From: a virus
Direction: 5' to 3' (one strand)
DNA: 64,000 nt
IMG/VR virus record: IMGVR_UViG_3300037584_005429
Span: 19,060 to 83,059 of that record
The stretch's first letter is position 1, and each line of letters opens with the position of its first letter. A model generated the notes under the pieces. It had not been told where the DNA came from. It ran no database searches and worked only from the letters and a program-made list of their open reading frames with translations. Shown here piece after piece: positions 8,231-17,179 of the stretch. A program made the translations under genes and the position numbers.

Positions 8231-8554
8231 TTATTGTACTCCTGGTCCTTTGTCTATTCTATTTTCTTCAAACCATTCTACTATAGCGTTTATAGCCCAC
8301 ACAGAACCACTAGCTAACATACCATCAAAAAACCAACTTGTATAAGGTATATTTGTTAACTCTGCTGTTGGTGAGAAAAATGCTAATGAGAAAAAGAATC
8401 CTACCCACGTAGATGTACACATCATACATTGTATTAGGTCACCAAAAAATTCTGATTTTTTTATTAACCAATTTCTTAGGTTTTCAAAAATACTACCAAA
8501 CACTAATATGTTTGACATTCCATAAGCTGCTAAAATCCAAATAAATATTTCCAT
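8231..8554 (-). CDS. Small membrane protein, DUF1360-like
   Basis: This 107-residue protein has about three hydrophobic helices at 1-20, 47-62 and 75-95. It carries a motif FGDLIQCMMCTSTWVGFFF (Cys43, Cys46) that resembles the 'l..CpwC..fWvg' signature of DUF1360-type inner membrane proteins. The function of that family is unknown. It follows the coiled-coil gene by 4 bp and precedes the aminotransferase gene by 36 bp. Confidence 0.6.
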   Translation of the reverse strand: MEIFIWILAAYGMSNILVFGSIFENLRNWLIKKSEFFGDLIQCMMCTSTWVGFFFSLAFFSPTAELTNIPYTSWFFDGMLASGSVWAINAIVEWFEENRIDKGPGVQ

Positions 8555-8558
8555 AATT

Positions 8559-8999
8559 TTAATCGTAATAAGTGTCGTTTAAGTTAGATGACCTCATGTG
8601 TTTAGTTCTCCTATTGACAGTAACGTTTTTAAAATGTTCTAACACATCATCTTGTTCTTTTATTTTATTTTTTTGTTCGTTTATTATATTATTTTTTTCA
8701 GTTAACTCTTTTTTAAGTTTTTCTAACTCATCAATCAACTGAGTGTCTTTTACTTCTTTAGTTATTATTTTTTCAATTATAACTTCTTTTTCTACCGGTA
8801 TTTCTTTAATTACTTCTTTTATAACTTCTTTTTCTACTGGTACTTCTTGTATTTGTGATTTGGGTAAAAATGGTGCTATACCGTACTTGTCTAGTGTTAG
8901 CCCATCTTTAGCACATTTAACAATAAATCCATCAATATCTTCTATTTCATTTAATTGGCAATATTCTTTAAACTCTTTCTGTTGTGTTTTACTAAGCAT
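8559..8999 (-). CDS. Coiled-coil protein of unknown function
   Basis: This 146-residue protein has a small N-terminal domain (FKEYCQLNEIEDIDGFIVKC). A repeated low-complexity segment of alternating Val/Ile/Glu/Lys (VPVEKEVIKEVIKEIPVEKE) follows at about residues 52-85. A Lys/Glu/Asn-rich predicted coiled coil then runs to about residue 130. The Val-Pro-Val-Glu-Lys repeats resemble stalk-like linkers. The start overlaps the gp47 gene by 8 bp, so it is coupled to the nuclease gene, but I see no catalytic motif. A structural or adaptor role is only a guess. Confidence 0.55.
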   Translation of the reverse strand: MLSKTQQKEFKEYCQLNEIEDIDGFIVKCAKDGLTLDKYGIAPFLPKSQIQEVPVEKEVIKEVIKEIPVEKEVIIEKIITKEVKDTQLIDELEKLKKELTEKNNIINEQKNKIKEQDDVLEHFKNVTVNRRTKHMRSSNLNDTYYD

Positions 9000-9777
9000 T
9001 TGTTAAAATTTCTTTACCGTTTTCAATATCTTCTATATCTTTTATCTTAAAATTAAGATAAGGTTGGGGATTATCAATATTAAAAAACTTATATTTTTTT
9101 GTTTCTACATTATATAATCCGTATCCGTGATTTTTTATACTTTCACCAAAATTCTGATTTATCATTGACCCCACCATATAAGCTTTTTTATTACCTGGTA
9201 TTTTAAATGTTTGTCTTTTATGTATATCTCCAGCTAATACTACATCACACCCCTCAAATATTTCAACACTATAACCATCTTCAAATTCAAAACCTATATC
9301 AGTATATAAACCAATTATTGGTCCGTGAAATAAACCTATTTTATGTTCTTTACAACTTTCTGGAATTTCAGGTCTAGTATTATGTGTTAATAATGAGTAT
9401 ACACACCACAATATATTATTGTCTTTATAACATCCTTTATCTTTATAGTATGTTATATTAGGATTATTTAAACTTTCTACTACTGGAGATATAGCGTCCA
9501 TCCTATCTAGATTATTTTCTAAAAAATCATGATTACCAATTATGTAAACACATTTACAGATTTTTGCGGTTTCTGTCATAAACCATGACATTAAATTTAT
9601 AAGTTCTGGTGTCATTTGGTTTTTAGAATGAACAAAATCACCGGTAAAAACTATTCTATCTGGTGATAATTTTTTCCACTCTTTAAGTGCAATTTCTAAT
9701 ATATTTTTATCCCTTAAATGTTGTTTATATAACTTTAAGTGTAAATCTGAATAGTGTATGATAGTTTTAATAGACAT
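8992..9777 (-). CDS. 47: gp47-like Mre11/SbcD recombination nuclease subunit
   Basis: This 261-residue calcineurin-type phosphoesterase has the expected metal-binding series: HYSDLHL (Asp11, His13), VFTGDFVH (Asp47), IIGNHDF (residues 80-86), a His in GLFHGP, and GDIHKRQ near residue 185. It is shorter than T4 gp47 (339 residues) and mostly lacks the C-terminal capping domain. It should act with the gp46-like ATPase in end resection. Its start shares one base with the end of the ParB-like gene. Four genes, including the sugar cassette, separate it from gp46. Confidence 0.9.
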   Translation of the reverse strand: MSIKTIIHYSDLHLKLYKQHLRDKNILEIALKEWKKLSPDRIVFTGDFVHSKNQMTPELINLMSWFMTETAKICKCVYIIGNHDFLENNLDRMDAISPVVESLNNPNITYYKDKGCYKDNNILWCVYSLLTHNTRPEIPESCKEHKIGLFHGPIIGLYTDIGFEFEDGYSVEIFEGCDVVLAGDIHKRQTFKIPGNKKAYMVGSMINQNFGESIKNHGYGLYNVETKKYKFFNIDNPQPYLNFKIKDIEDIENGKEILTNA

Positions 9778-10463
9778 TAACTTTTAATTTGTTTTAAATG
9801 CATAAATAAAGCTGTTAAAGACATACAAATTACCATTTTAATAAAGCCCCCATAAGCTATATAAATTATATAACCTAAAACAGTTAACATTAAAATAATT
9901 ACTCTCATATTTTTGTATAAATTTAACCAAATTGTATAAAGATACGGAAATTTATCTCTCCACTTTTTTTTGTCGGGGTCTCCTTCATAATAAACTGGTA
10001 GTGAATAGGTATTTTCAGGAAAATATCTTATAGTGAACCAAGTTATAATACCTAACATAACGGTAGCTAAAAAGTTATCTATAAAAAAGTACCAGATAAT
10101 AATAGCAAATAATATAAAATTTATTATTTTAATTATTTTTTTTTGATTACTACTAAATAAAGGTTTTAACATTCTCTCATATAAATCTTTTAATGAAGTT
10201 TTAGGTGCATCTTGTAAAATAACTTCTACTTCATAATCTTCACCATACATTTCTTCTAAAACTTTTACTCTGTGATTGCCATTTATTACATTATATTTTT
10301 CTTCTTGTTTATAAACTAGAATATATGAAAAATTTTCTGGTTTATAGCCTTGGGTTTTTATACTTTTTCTTAGTCTACGCCAACTATAGAATATTGATGT
10401 TGTTGTTCTTTTACCTATGGTCTTAATATCTTTTAGTTTTACTTTTATTTTTTGTTTACCCAT
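9777..10463 (-). CDS. ParB-like N-terminal domain fused to membrane helices
   Basis: The first 95 residues of this 228-residue protein look like a ParB/Srx-type domain: KVKLKDIKT start, RRLRKSIKTQGYKPE helix, then VINGNHRVKVLEEMYG, the characteristic 'v.dGnHR..A' box. The rest is strongly hydrophobic, with helices at about 105-122, 124-142, 185-203 and 205-220, separated by a charged loop (YYEGDPDKKKWRDKFPYLY). The combination would place a nucleotide-binding ParB-type module at the membrane. It overlaps the PD-(D/E)XK nuclease gene by 8 bp and the gp47 gene by 1 bp, so it is embedded in the recombination operon. Confidence 0.7.
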   Translation of the reverse strand: MGKQKIKVKLKDIKTIGKRTTTSIFYSWRRLRKSIKTQGYKPENFSYILVYKQEEKYNVINGNHRVKVLEEMYGEDYEVEVILQDAPKTSLKDLYERMLKPLFSSNQKKIIKIINFILFAIIIWYFFIDNFLATVMLGIITWFTIRYFPENTYSLPVYYEGDPDKKKWRDKFPYLYTIWLNLYKNMRVIILMLTVLGYIIYIAYGGFIKMVICMSLTALFMHLKQIKS

Positions 10464-11229
10464 TCTTATTCATTATTTTTAAAATTTCATCTCTAAAATC
10501 GTAACACTTCATAATCTTATAAGTTTCATTATTTTCATTAAACCAAACAATATAACAATCACCTATTTCTAATTCGGTATTTCTTTCAACTATTAATTTA
10601 TAAAAAGATAGTTGTAAAGAGTATGTATTCAATTCACAAACATCTAGATGAGATAAAGGTTCTTTAAATTGTTGCCATTTATTATATTTTTTTATTTCTT
10701 TATTGGTTTTCCAATCCCAAATTTCTAATTTTTTAGACTTTTCATTATAAAATAACTGGTCAATCATCCCTGTAATACCCCACTCTTTATCTCCAACTAC
10801 AATTTCTGCTCTAACTGGTATTAATTTACCAAAAGATTTTTCATAAAACTCACCAAACATTTTTGTTAGTTTGTTAACAGCTTGTTTACATTCTAACATA
10901 TTTTCTACACTACCTAAAGCTTCTGTAATTTTATGTTCTGGAAAAGGAAATAATTTATTTGTTAAAAAATTTTCAGCATATTCATGAAAAGCCGAACCTT
11001 TTTCACAAGAAAAGTCTGCCTTATATTTCCATTCTTTTAATATTTCTTCTTTTGTAATCCCTCTTTCATCTGCCTTTTTTTGTGACCAATAATCTTTATC
11101 AAATGGATGTTTATATTTAGATATTACAGATGTAACAGATTTAGTTCTTACACCATCTAGATAATATATGTGTTCCTTATCATGAAACTTTATATTATTA
11201 AACTTAGCTAATTCTCTAATAATTTTCAT
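10456..11229 (-). CDS. PD-(D/E)XK nuclease, RecB/Cas4-type
   Basis: This 257-residue protein has the RecB-nuclease layout. An N-terminal SVTSVISKYKHPFD segment comes first, then GSAFHEYAENFL (His82) and RAEIVVGDKEWGITGMIDQL (Glu142, Asp157). The catalytic IWDWKTN (Asp172, Lys174) and a downstream YSLQLSFYKLIVE with the QxxxY pattern (Gln206, Tyr210) follow. I see no Fe-S cysteine cluster. It probably trims DNA ends in recombination or packaging. It abuts the primase gene exactly, with no intervening base. Confidence 0.8.
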   Translation of the reverse strand: MKIIRELAKFNNIKFHDKEHIYYLDGVRTKSVTSVISKYKHPFDKDYWSQKKADERGITKEEILKEWKYKADFSCEKGSAFHEYAENFLTNKLFPFPEHKITEALGSVENMLECKQAVNKLTKMFGEFYEKSFGKLIPVRAEIVVGDKEWGITGMIDQLFYNEKSKKLEIWDWKTNKEIKKYNKWQQFKEPLSHLDVCELNTYSLQLSFYKLIVERNTELEIGDCYIVWFNENNETYKIMKCYDFRDEILKIMNKNG

Positions 11230-12144
11230 TTACAATAATTTTATTTCTTTTAGGCCTTCTAAACCACCTAGTTCACCAACATCTTTATCTTTAGGTAATT
11301 TTATTAATCTAATTCTACCTGTTAATTTACCACCATCTAATTTACGGTATAGTTTTTCTGCGTCATTCCACGCATCACCATCTAAACAAATTATAACATT
11401 TTTTTTACAATTATCATATAGTTTATTCCATAATTTATCACTAACATTTTTACCTAAAACTGGTATTGAGTTACTAACGAAAAACATATCGAATACACCT
11501 TCTACCAAATAAACATCTTCTTCCCAATTTATTTGGTGTTCATTAAAAATAATCTTGTCTTTTTCTGCTTCTGGATTTTTATATTTATTTTTGTGTCCAA
11601 CATATGAACGAGAAACAAAGTAGTTAATATCACCACTTTCGTCAAATGAAGGTACTATAATCCTACCTCTATAATTACCCTCGGTAGTATATCCTAAAGA
11701 ATATTTTGTTATAATTTCATCACTTATATTTCTTTTTCTTAAATAATTATAAGCTTCTTTGTATGGTATAGTTAATTTATTACCCTTAGTAAAAGATATA
11801 TATTCGTTAGGTAAAGTAACATCTTTATAGGTTCTTTTTTGTGTTTTTATAAAATCACCACCTATTAATTTCCATGTAGATTTATTTCTTTTATTACCCC
11901 ACTTTAAAAATAATTTATTTAAAGAACCATGTGTACCGTAGGTCTCCGAACATGCCCAACACTTATAGACCCCTTGATGATAGTTTACCTCAAAATTACC
12001 TTTACCATCACCCCTGTCTAAACCTTTTATGTCATACGAACATACTGGACAATCAAATGAAATTTGTCCTTTGTTTGGGTAGTGTGAATTTATGTCACCT
12101 AAAACATCTTGTAATAGTTCTAATAGTAGTGGGTTATCTTCCAT
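11230..12144 (-). CDS. DNA primase, DnaG/gp61-type
   Basis: This 304-residue protein has an N-terminal zinc-binding domain (CPVC at 32-35, CWAC at 62-65) that reads template DNA. A TOPRIM-type catalytic core follows, with EDVYLVEGVFDMFFV (catalytic Glu near 215) and VIICLDGDAWNDA (Asp pair near 255). It should make RNA primers for lagging-strand synthesis with the gp41-like helicase, which lies in the other replication block. Its length is close to T4 gp61 (342 residues). Confidence 0.88.
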   Translation of the reverse strand: MEDNPLLLELLQDVLGDINSHYPNKGQISFDCPVCSYDIKGLDRGDGKGNFEVNYHQGVYKCWACSETYGTHGSLNKLFLKWGNKRNKSTWKLIGGDFIKTQKRTYKDVTLPNEYISFTKGNKLTIPYKEAYNYLRKRNISDEIITKYSLGYTTEGNYRGRIIVPSFDESGDINYFVSRSYVGHKNKYKNPEAEKDKIIFNEHQINWEEDVYLVEGVFDMFFVSNSIPVLGKNVSDKLWNKLYDNCKKNVIICLDGDAWNDAEKLYRKLDGGKLTGRIRLIKLPKDKDVGELGGLEGLKEIKLL

Positions 12145-12179
12145 GTAGTAAATGTATGGAATTTTTATTGGTTAATCAA

Positions 12180-12776
12180 TTACCAAATGTTTTTTTGTTT
12201 CATAGCACCTAACACACAAGTATAAGCATCTGCCATGTCATAATTTTCTTTTTTAAGTGTATTATTACGTGTATATGCCCATGTTAAGTGAGGTTCTCTG
12301 TCTGAAACGTGTTGCCAAATTATCTGTTTTTTATCACACCCTACTTCATATTTTCCAAATAATACTTTTCTACCTTTATTATTTTCTGTAAATAAACTAG
12401 GAAAAGCAAATTTTCTTGAGTTGTATGTTGATATGAATTCTGGGACTATACCTAAAACATCATAGATTACTCTAGTAATAAATGAGTTATATCTCATTAG
12501 AGTAGCAACAGTTCTAATGTTATTAGAATTAATTAGTGGCTCTTCTATCACTACTTGTGTTATGCCAACTTTAGTATAATCACTTAGTTTATTCTTAAAG
12601 TGGTTAGTTTTTTCTAACATTTCTTCTACTTTACTATCTTTAGGTGGTTTAATTTTTGGTGAAAAATGTGTTAACTCTAAAAGTTGTCCATCTTGTAAGT
12701 CAAATAAAGCCCACCCTATAGTTTTTGTAGATATATCTAACCCTAAAATTTTAGGTCTATTTCCAATATTTTTCAT
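12180..12776 (-). CDS. RuvC-like Holliday junction resolvase
   Basis: This 198-residue RNase H-fold nuclease has KILGLDISTKTIGWALFD (first acidic residue Asp14), VVIEEPLINSNN (second acidic site, Glu) and a C-terminal YDMADAYTCVLGA (final Asp pair). The order and spacing match RuvC-type resolvases, though the protein may also belong to the poxvirus/phage branch of the fold. The role is to resolve branched replication and recombination intermediates before packaging, a job done in T4 by the unrelated endonuclease VII. It sits between the last tail gene and the primase gene. Confidence 0.82.
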   Translation of the reverse strand: MKNIGNRPKILGLDISTKTIGWALFDLQDGQLLELTHFSPKIKPPKDSKVEEMLEKTNHFKNKLSDYTKVGITQVVIEEPLINSNNIRTVATLMRYNSFITRVIYDVLGIVPEFISTYNSRKFAFPSLFTENNKGRKVLFGKYEVGCDKKQIIWQHVSDREPHLTWAYTRNNTLKKENYDMADAYTCVLGAMKQKNIW

Positions 12777-12786
12777 AATTAAAATA

Positions 12787-13992
12787 TTAGAATTTTAACT
12801 TCAAAGTCAAGGTTACTGGTGTATTTTTAGGTTTTTTAATTGGTCTATCTGGTTTTGCTATAGCTAATAATCTATTTTGTGCATCATATAACCCTATCTC
12901 TGTTATAAAAGTAGATGTTACATCTGATAAATCCCATACTTGATTTACTTCACCAAAAGGTGTCATAAATTGTATTCCAGTATCACTACCTCCAGCGCCA
13001 TAATAAGGTGCATCTGCACTTGCTGCCGTTTGGTTTTCTGTTATAAAGAATTCACCGGAATTGGCGACAACATTAATAGTTAACAATATTTCTCTTTCAA
13101 AAGAATAATAAGTACAAGAACCAGATGTATCTGCCGTAAAAAATACTTGGGTAAATGCTGATTCTGCACCAGTGTAACCATAGTCAATTGTAGTTGCACT
13201 TGTACCAGAAGCTGAACCAGAATATAAGAAATTTTGTACTATTGTTGGGTCTGTTAGAACTATAAATCCTTTGTCTAAGTAACAAATTCCTACTGGAATA
13301 TCTTGTGATTGTGCATATGCTTTAGGTGTGTTAGATGAAGATACTGTGTCGGTAAATCTAAAGTTATCTACACCACCATCAGTATATCCGTTAGGTATTA
13401 TATCTTCTTGCCAACCACTAGACCAGCTTGTTATGGTAGTTGTTGTAGAGGATAATTGTGGGCCTAAAATTTCATCTGTAAATAAAAATGCTATATTTGT
13501 GGAGTGCATACTAGGGTCACCTTTCACATTTTCATCTCTTATAGATGGGTTACCAAAATATTCACCATTTAAAGAATTATCAGATGAAAATGGTTCTGGT
13601 TCGTAATAAGAACTATAGAAATCTAAGGTATTACCAACTTCACCCCCACGGTATGTTCCACCCATAGGTAATGTTAGTTTAATTGTTCTCCCATCTATAA
13701 GTTCACCATAGGTGTTAACTCCTATATCAACAACAACTACGTTCTCTTGACTTAGACCACTAAAACCACTTCTTACCCAAGAAGACTCAAATGTTTCACA
13801 TTGTGCTGAAGTTGTAGGGAGGTTAAATGATGAGAATAAGTTTGAAAAGGGTCTCCCATTAGAAGGGTCTCGTTGTACTGCTGTAAATGTTAGTGAAGTA
13901 CCTGTTGTAGTAGTCCATCCATTCCCTGACCAAGGAACTAATGTAGTTTCTATAAATTTTTCGTTTGCTGATATTCTTTTAAGTTTTCCCAT
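12787..13992 (-). CDS. Tail/fibre protein with ITEIGLYD C-terminal module
   Basis: This 401-residue virion-type protein is Ser/Thr/Gly-rich and beta-rich. The end, FITEIGLYDAQNRLLAIAKP followed by a basic segment and a final Phe, is a recurring phage tail-fibre/collar motif. It is shared with the 809-residue protein three genes upstream. The N terminus (MGKLKRISANEKFIETTLVP) does not carry the LTD-G-R module found in the three related genes nearby. It is the last gene of the structural series, 1 bp after the 144-aa gene. Confidence 0.65.
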   Translation of the reverse strand: MGKLKRISANEKFIETTLVPWSGNGWTTTTGTSLTFTAVQRDPSNGRPFSNLFSSFNLPTTSAQCETFESSWVRSGFSGLSQENVVVVDIGVNTYGELIDGRTIKLTLPMGGTYRGGEVGNTLDFYSSYYEPEPFSSDNSLNGEYFGNPSIRDENVKGDPSMHSTNIAFLFTDEILGPQLSSTTTTITSWSSGWQEDIIPNGYTDGGVDNFRFTDTVSSSNTPKAYAQSQDIPVGICYLDKGFIVLTDPTIVQNFLYSGSASGTSATTIDYGYTGAESAFTQVFFTADTSGSCTYYSFEREILLTINVVANSGEFFITENQTAASADAPYYGAGGSDTGIQFMTPFGEVNQVWDLSDVTSTFITEIGLYDAQNRLLAIAKPDRPIKKPKNTPVTLTLKLKF

Positions 13993-13993
13993 T

Positions 13994-14428
13994 TTAATTC
14001 CAATTTTTATAATTAGCTGAATTAGTGTTTGTATCTAAAGCTAAGGACGCTCTACCTGGAAAGTAAAGTTTTATCATATGAAAAGGGCTAGCTTCACCCA
14101 TATTATTTCCATTACTTTGTACTCCAGGAAAAACTGTTCTTTTTGTTAGTTTACCATTACTAGGGTAATCAACAAACATTATTTTACCTTTATCAGGTGA
14201 ACTCATTACTGATAAATATTTAGATGTTTTAAATCTAGCACTATACTCACCAGGTGTACCAAAAAAATCCATTCCGTTCCCTCCTGTAGATACTATATCC
14301 TGGTATCTATTTCTACCACCTTTTATAGTTTGCATGTCAAAGTATTGAATGGGTATTTTACCCACTTTACCACTATTTTCAGTGTAATTACTATTCTGTC
14401 TGTACCAATTTAATGCTTTTACATTCAT
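13994..14428 (-). CDS. Small probable virion protein, unknown
   Basis: This 144-residue basic, Gly/Asn/Ser-rich protein has no recognisable motif, signal peptide or membrane helix. It begins MNVKALNWYRQNSNYTENSG. Tight packing between two structural genes (4 bp and 1 bp gaps) and a composition like the neighbouring fibre proteins suggest a minor virion component. No more specific call is justified. Confidence 0.55.
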   Translation of the reverse strand: MNVKALNWYRQNSNYTENSGKVGKIPIQYFDMQTIKGGRNRYQDIVSTGGNGMDFFGTPGEYSARFKTSKYLSVMSSPDKGKIMFVDYPSNGKLTKRTVFPGVQSNGNNMGEASPFHMIKLYFPGRASLALDTNTNSANYKNWN

Positions 14429-14432
14429 AATT

Positions 14433-16319
14433 TTAAATTTCTTGTCCTGTTATTACTTTCCTAAATAAAGCATCCCCCGCACTTGTTGTCCAAGTAGTGG
14501 AAGCTCCTGAAGCGTAACCAAATCCTCTAGGGTCTGGTGAAAATGATGTCTTAGTTTCTCCTGCAGCACCATAAAACTTAAATTCTGCGTCATCATATAT
14601 TCTATAATAATTTTGTGAAGAAACAGTATTGTACGATACTGAGTCAGTAACAGCCTCTTTATTAAATTTAAATCTAACGGTTACTTTACAAGGTGCTGCA
14701 CTAGGTGAGTTTTGAGAATATACTGTCCATGTTACTGGTATAGATATATTGTAGTGGTTAAGACTGGAACCACTTAACCCACTTCTAAAACCACCACTAT
14801 AGGTGTCTGTTCTCCAAAAATTGTTATTTTGTGATGCTACACCAACGAATATTTCGTCAGCCATTTTCATCATACGTGTACTTAGGGTGTAGTAAGGTTC
14901 AGTTTGTGCAGCAACTCTTCCAGAATCTATACTTATTGCATTATCTTTAGATGGTAAAATACTAAAATAAGGACTAGCTCCTCTTAAACCATTTTGATTT
15001 ATGTTCCAGTTGGATGTGTATTCTAACCCACCAACTAATAATCCAAAAGTATCTGAAGGATGAGTAGTTTTAGTTATATTAATACCTTTAGCTTGTTGTC
15101 CATTTATTTCAATATATTTACCTTCTTCTTGACTTAATCTTTTCATTTTTATTGGGTAGTATGTTGGGGATACGTCATTACCTTTATTGATGTTTAATAC
15201 TAACCTTGCTGTAGGTAATGTGGTTGTGATATTAGCGTATCCCTCATTTTCTAAGTTCTCAGTACCCACACTTGTTTCCATATCCACAGTAGAAACAAAC
15301 CCCATAAAAGTATTTGTGATGTCTATCATGTCAGTTGCCCAACCTGTTTGTTTATTAGACATATCAAATGTTGGGTACGGTGCTACACTACTTTCATCCC
15401 AATTATTTATACCACCACAATTTAAATAACCCATACTAAAAGCTTCGAAACCTATACCTGCAGAACCAGAACCTTTTGTATATCTAGTTCTTTCATTATT
15501 TAATGAAGGTGAAAATACTAAAGAAAATGGAGATGCTACATTTAATCCTTTTAGGTAGGTACCATTAAAATTAATACCCATATTTTCACCCCTAGTCATA
15601 AACGCTCCACCAGCTAAAGCTAAACCATTAAAATAACTATAGTCTTTCATTGGTACTAACTTTACATCTTCACTTCTAAATTCTGCTCCAGTATATACTC
15701 TGACACTATCCCAAAAATCTAAGTATTGACTAATACCGAATTCAGATAAGTCGTTAAGAAAAGAATCATAATCAGAATTAGTTAAAACATTTAAAGTATC
15801 TTTAAAATAATTGTTAAGACTTTCCTCAATAGTTGTTGGGTTGGATGATAGTATGTCTTTATGGTCTGCTATATATTTCGAAGCTAATAATTTATTTAAT
15901 ACAAAATAGTCGTGAAGATACACATCTATTTCTACATTATCTCTATAATATTTAACACTACCATTTGTTGTTTTAACACCTACAGCTACATATGTTGTTT
16001 CATTACCTCTAATGTTAATAGCATTAGTTTCAGGTGTTGCCCATATTATATTTTTTTGTTTATAACCATTGTTAACTTGTTTTCTAAAATTTATTAGATT
16101 ACCTGTAGGGTATGGAATATAGCCTAATTGTGCAGAATCATTAGTCGTAGCGTTAGTATCTGCGTGTTTTTGGGAATTTCTGTAGTCTATGTCAGCATCT
16201 GAAATAGCAAATTTTTCAAATAATGAAGTTAAACTCTTGCTTTCTAAGACCCGTCTACGTCCCTCATCAGTTAATTGTAACTCTAATGTCGTTGTTGTTG
16301 CACTCGTTATATATGCCAT
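14433..16319 (-). CDS. Tail/fibre protein with shared LTD-G-R N-terminal module
   Basis: This is a 628-residue beta-rich virion-type protein. The first 55 residues carry a module also seen in the two upstream genes: LTDEGRRRVLESKSLTSLFE followed by KFAISDADIDYR. The rest is Ser/Thr/Asn/Gly/Tyr-rich with no enzyme motif. The shared N terminus is probably the attachment point to a common tail or baseplate partner. The start is the first ATG after a 50-bp gap that contains no other open frame. Confidence 0.65.
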   Translation of the reverse strand: MAYITSATTTTLELQLTDEGRRRVLESKSLTSLFEKFAISDADIDYRNSQKHADTNATTNDSAQLGYIPYPTGNLINFRKQVNNGYKQKNIIWATPETNAINIRGNETTYVAVGVKTTNGSVKYYRDNVEIDVYLHDYFVLNKLLASKYIADHKDILSSNPTTIEESLNNYFKDTLNVLTNSDYDSFLNDLSEFGISQYLDFWDSVRVYTGAEFRSEDVKLVPMKDYSYFNGLALAGGAFMTRGENMGINFNGTYLKGLNVASPFSLVFSPSLNNERTRYTKGSGSAGIGFEAFSMGYLNCGGINNWDESSVAPYPTFDMSNKQTGWATDMIDITNTFMGFVSTVDMETSVGTENLENEGYANITTTLPTARLVLNINKGNDVSPTYYPIKMKRLSQEEGKYIEINGQQAKGINITKTTHPSDTFGLLVGGLEYTSNWNINQNGLRGASPYFSILPSKDNAISIDSGRVAAQTEPYYTLSTRMMKMADEIFVGVASQNNNFWRTDTYSGGFRSGLSGSSLNHYNISIPVTWTVYSQNSPSAAPCKVTVRFKFNKEAVTDSVSYNTVSSQNYYRIYDDAEFKFYGAAGETKTSFSPDPRGFGYASGASTTWTTSAGDALFRKVITGQEI

Positions 16320-16369
16320 TTTTTTATTCTCTTATTATATAATTATCTCGTTAAACGATTTCTTTTAAT

Positions 16370-17179
16370 TTAAATACAAGTCATACAATCTCCATTACAA
16401 GGTGATTCTTTACCCATATATTCACATAACATACAAAAAACATATTCATCTTTACAATATTCAAATATGTTTTCTCCGTTATTACCCAAACATTTTAAAA
16501 AACTATTTAAATCTTTTACACCCACTATACCATCACCATCAAAATCCCCAATTAATTCATTATTTGTACTTTTATTACCCATTAAACTTAAAAAAGTTTT
16601 AAAGTCATTTATATCAACATACCCATCTTGATTAAAATCTGCACATATAGTGCAGTAAGAAGGAAAATAAGTAGTGACTGACATACCCATACTCCAACAA
16701 CTACTTTTCATACCAGAAGACGGTATTTCTACTTCTTGGTATTTTACGGGTGGTTTATATGCTGACCACAAAGTAGATTGTACATAGTCACTACCAATAC
16801 TACTATTATAAAATTTAATGTTGCCTTTCTTTATTTCAAATTTAGGTCCTTTCATTACAGAGGAAAGAGTTCCATAATCACCTGAAAGTACTAAAGGATT
16901 ACCACCTCTAGAATCTGGTAAATCATAGAAACAAGAACCAGTTAAAGCACTAACACTTGTCCCTGTTACACCACAATCACCTGTAACTGATATATTATCT
17001 ACACAACTACCGTCACCCACAAATCTACGATAATCAATATCTGAATCTGATAATCCAAATTTTTGAATGGCGTCTAATAGACTAACTTGGGATGTTAGCA
17101 CTGCTTTTCCGTAATCTGATAGATATAGTCTCATCGTATTACCGGATAAAGAATTGTTATGTATGTTTAAAAATGCCAT
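16370..17179 (-). CDS. Virion-type protein with dockerin-like calcium-binding repeats
   Basis: This 269-residue protein has the shared module at the N terminus (LYLSDYGKAVLTSQVSLLDA then KFGLSDSDIDYR). At about residues 176-230 it has a tandem pair of EF-hand-like loops, DFNQDGYVDINDFKTFLSLM and DFDGDGIVGVKDLNSFLKCL. These have the D-x-N/D-x-D-G-x-V/I-x-x-x-D spacing and helix of type I dockerins. It ends in a Cys-rich tail (about six cysteines in 30 residues). Dockerins dock to cohesins in bacterial cellulosomes; here the pair more likely gives calcium-dependent structure or subunit binding. It shares one base with the end of the 809-aa gene. Confidence 0.7.
   Translation of the reverse strand: MAFLNIHNNSLSGNTMRLYLSDYGKAVLTSQVSLLDAIQKFGLSDSDIDYRRFVGDGSCVDNISVTGDCGVTGTSVSALTGSCFYDLPDSRGGNPLVLSGDYGTLSSVMKGPKFEIKKGNIKFYNSSIGSDYVQSTLWSAYKPPVKYQEVEIPSSGMKSSCWSMGMSVTTYFPSYCTICADFNQDGYVDINDFKTFLSLMGNKSTNNELIGDFDGDGIVGVKDLNSFLKCLGNNGENIFEYCKDEYVFCMLCEYMGKESPCNGDCMTCI

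Noticed and set aside
8195-8232. TTG-N20-TATATTTT, a Bacteroidota-type promoter look-alike before the aminotransferase gene
   Set aside because: The -7-like box ends about 4 nt from the ATG, so transcription would start at or inside the coding region; it is also poorly distinguishable from local AT richness.
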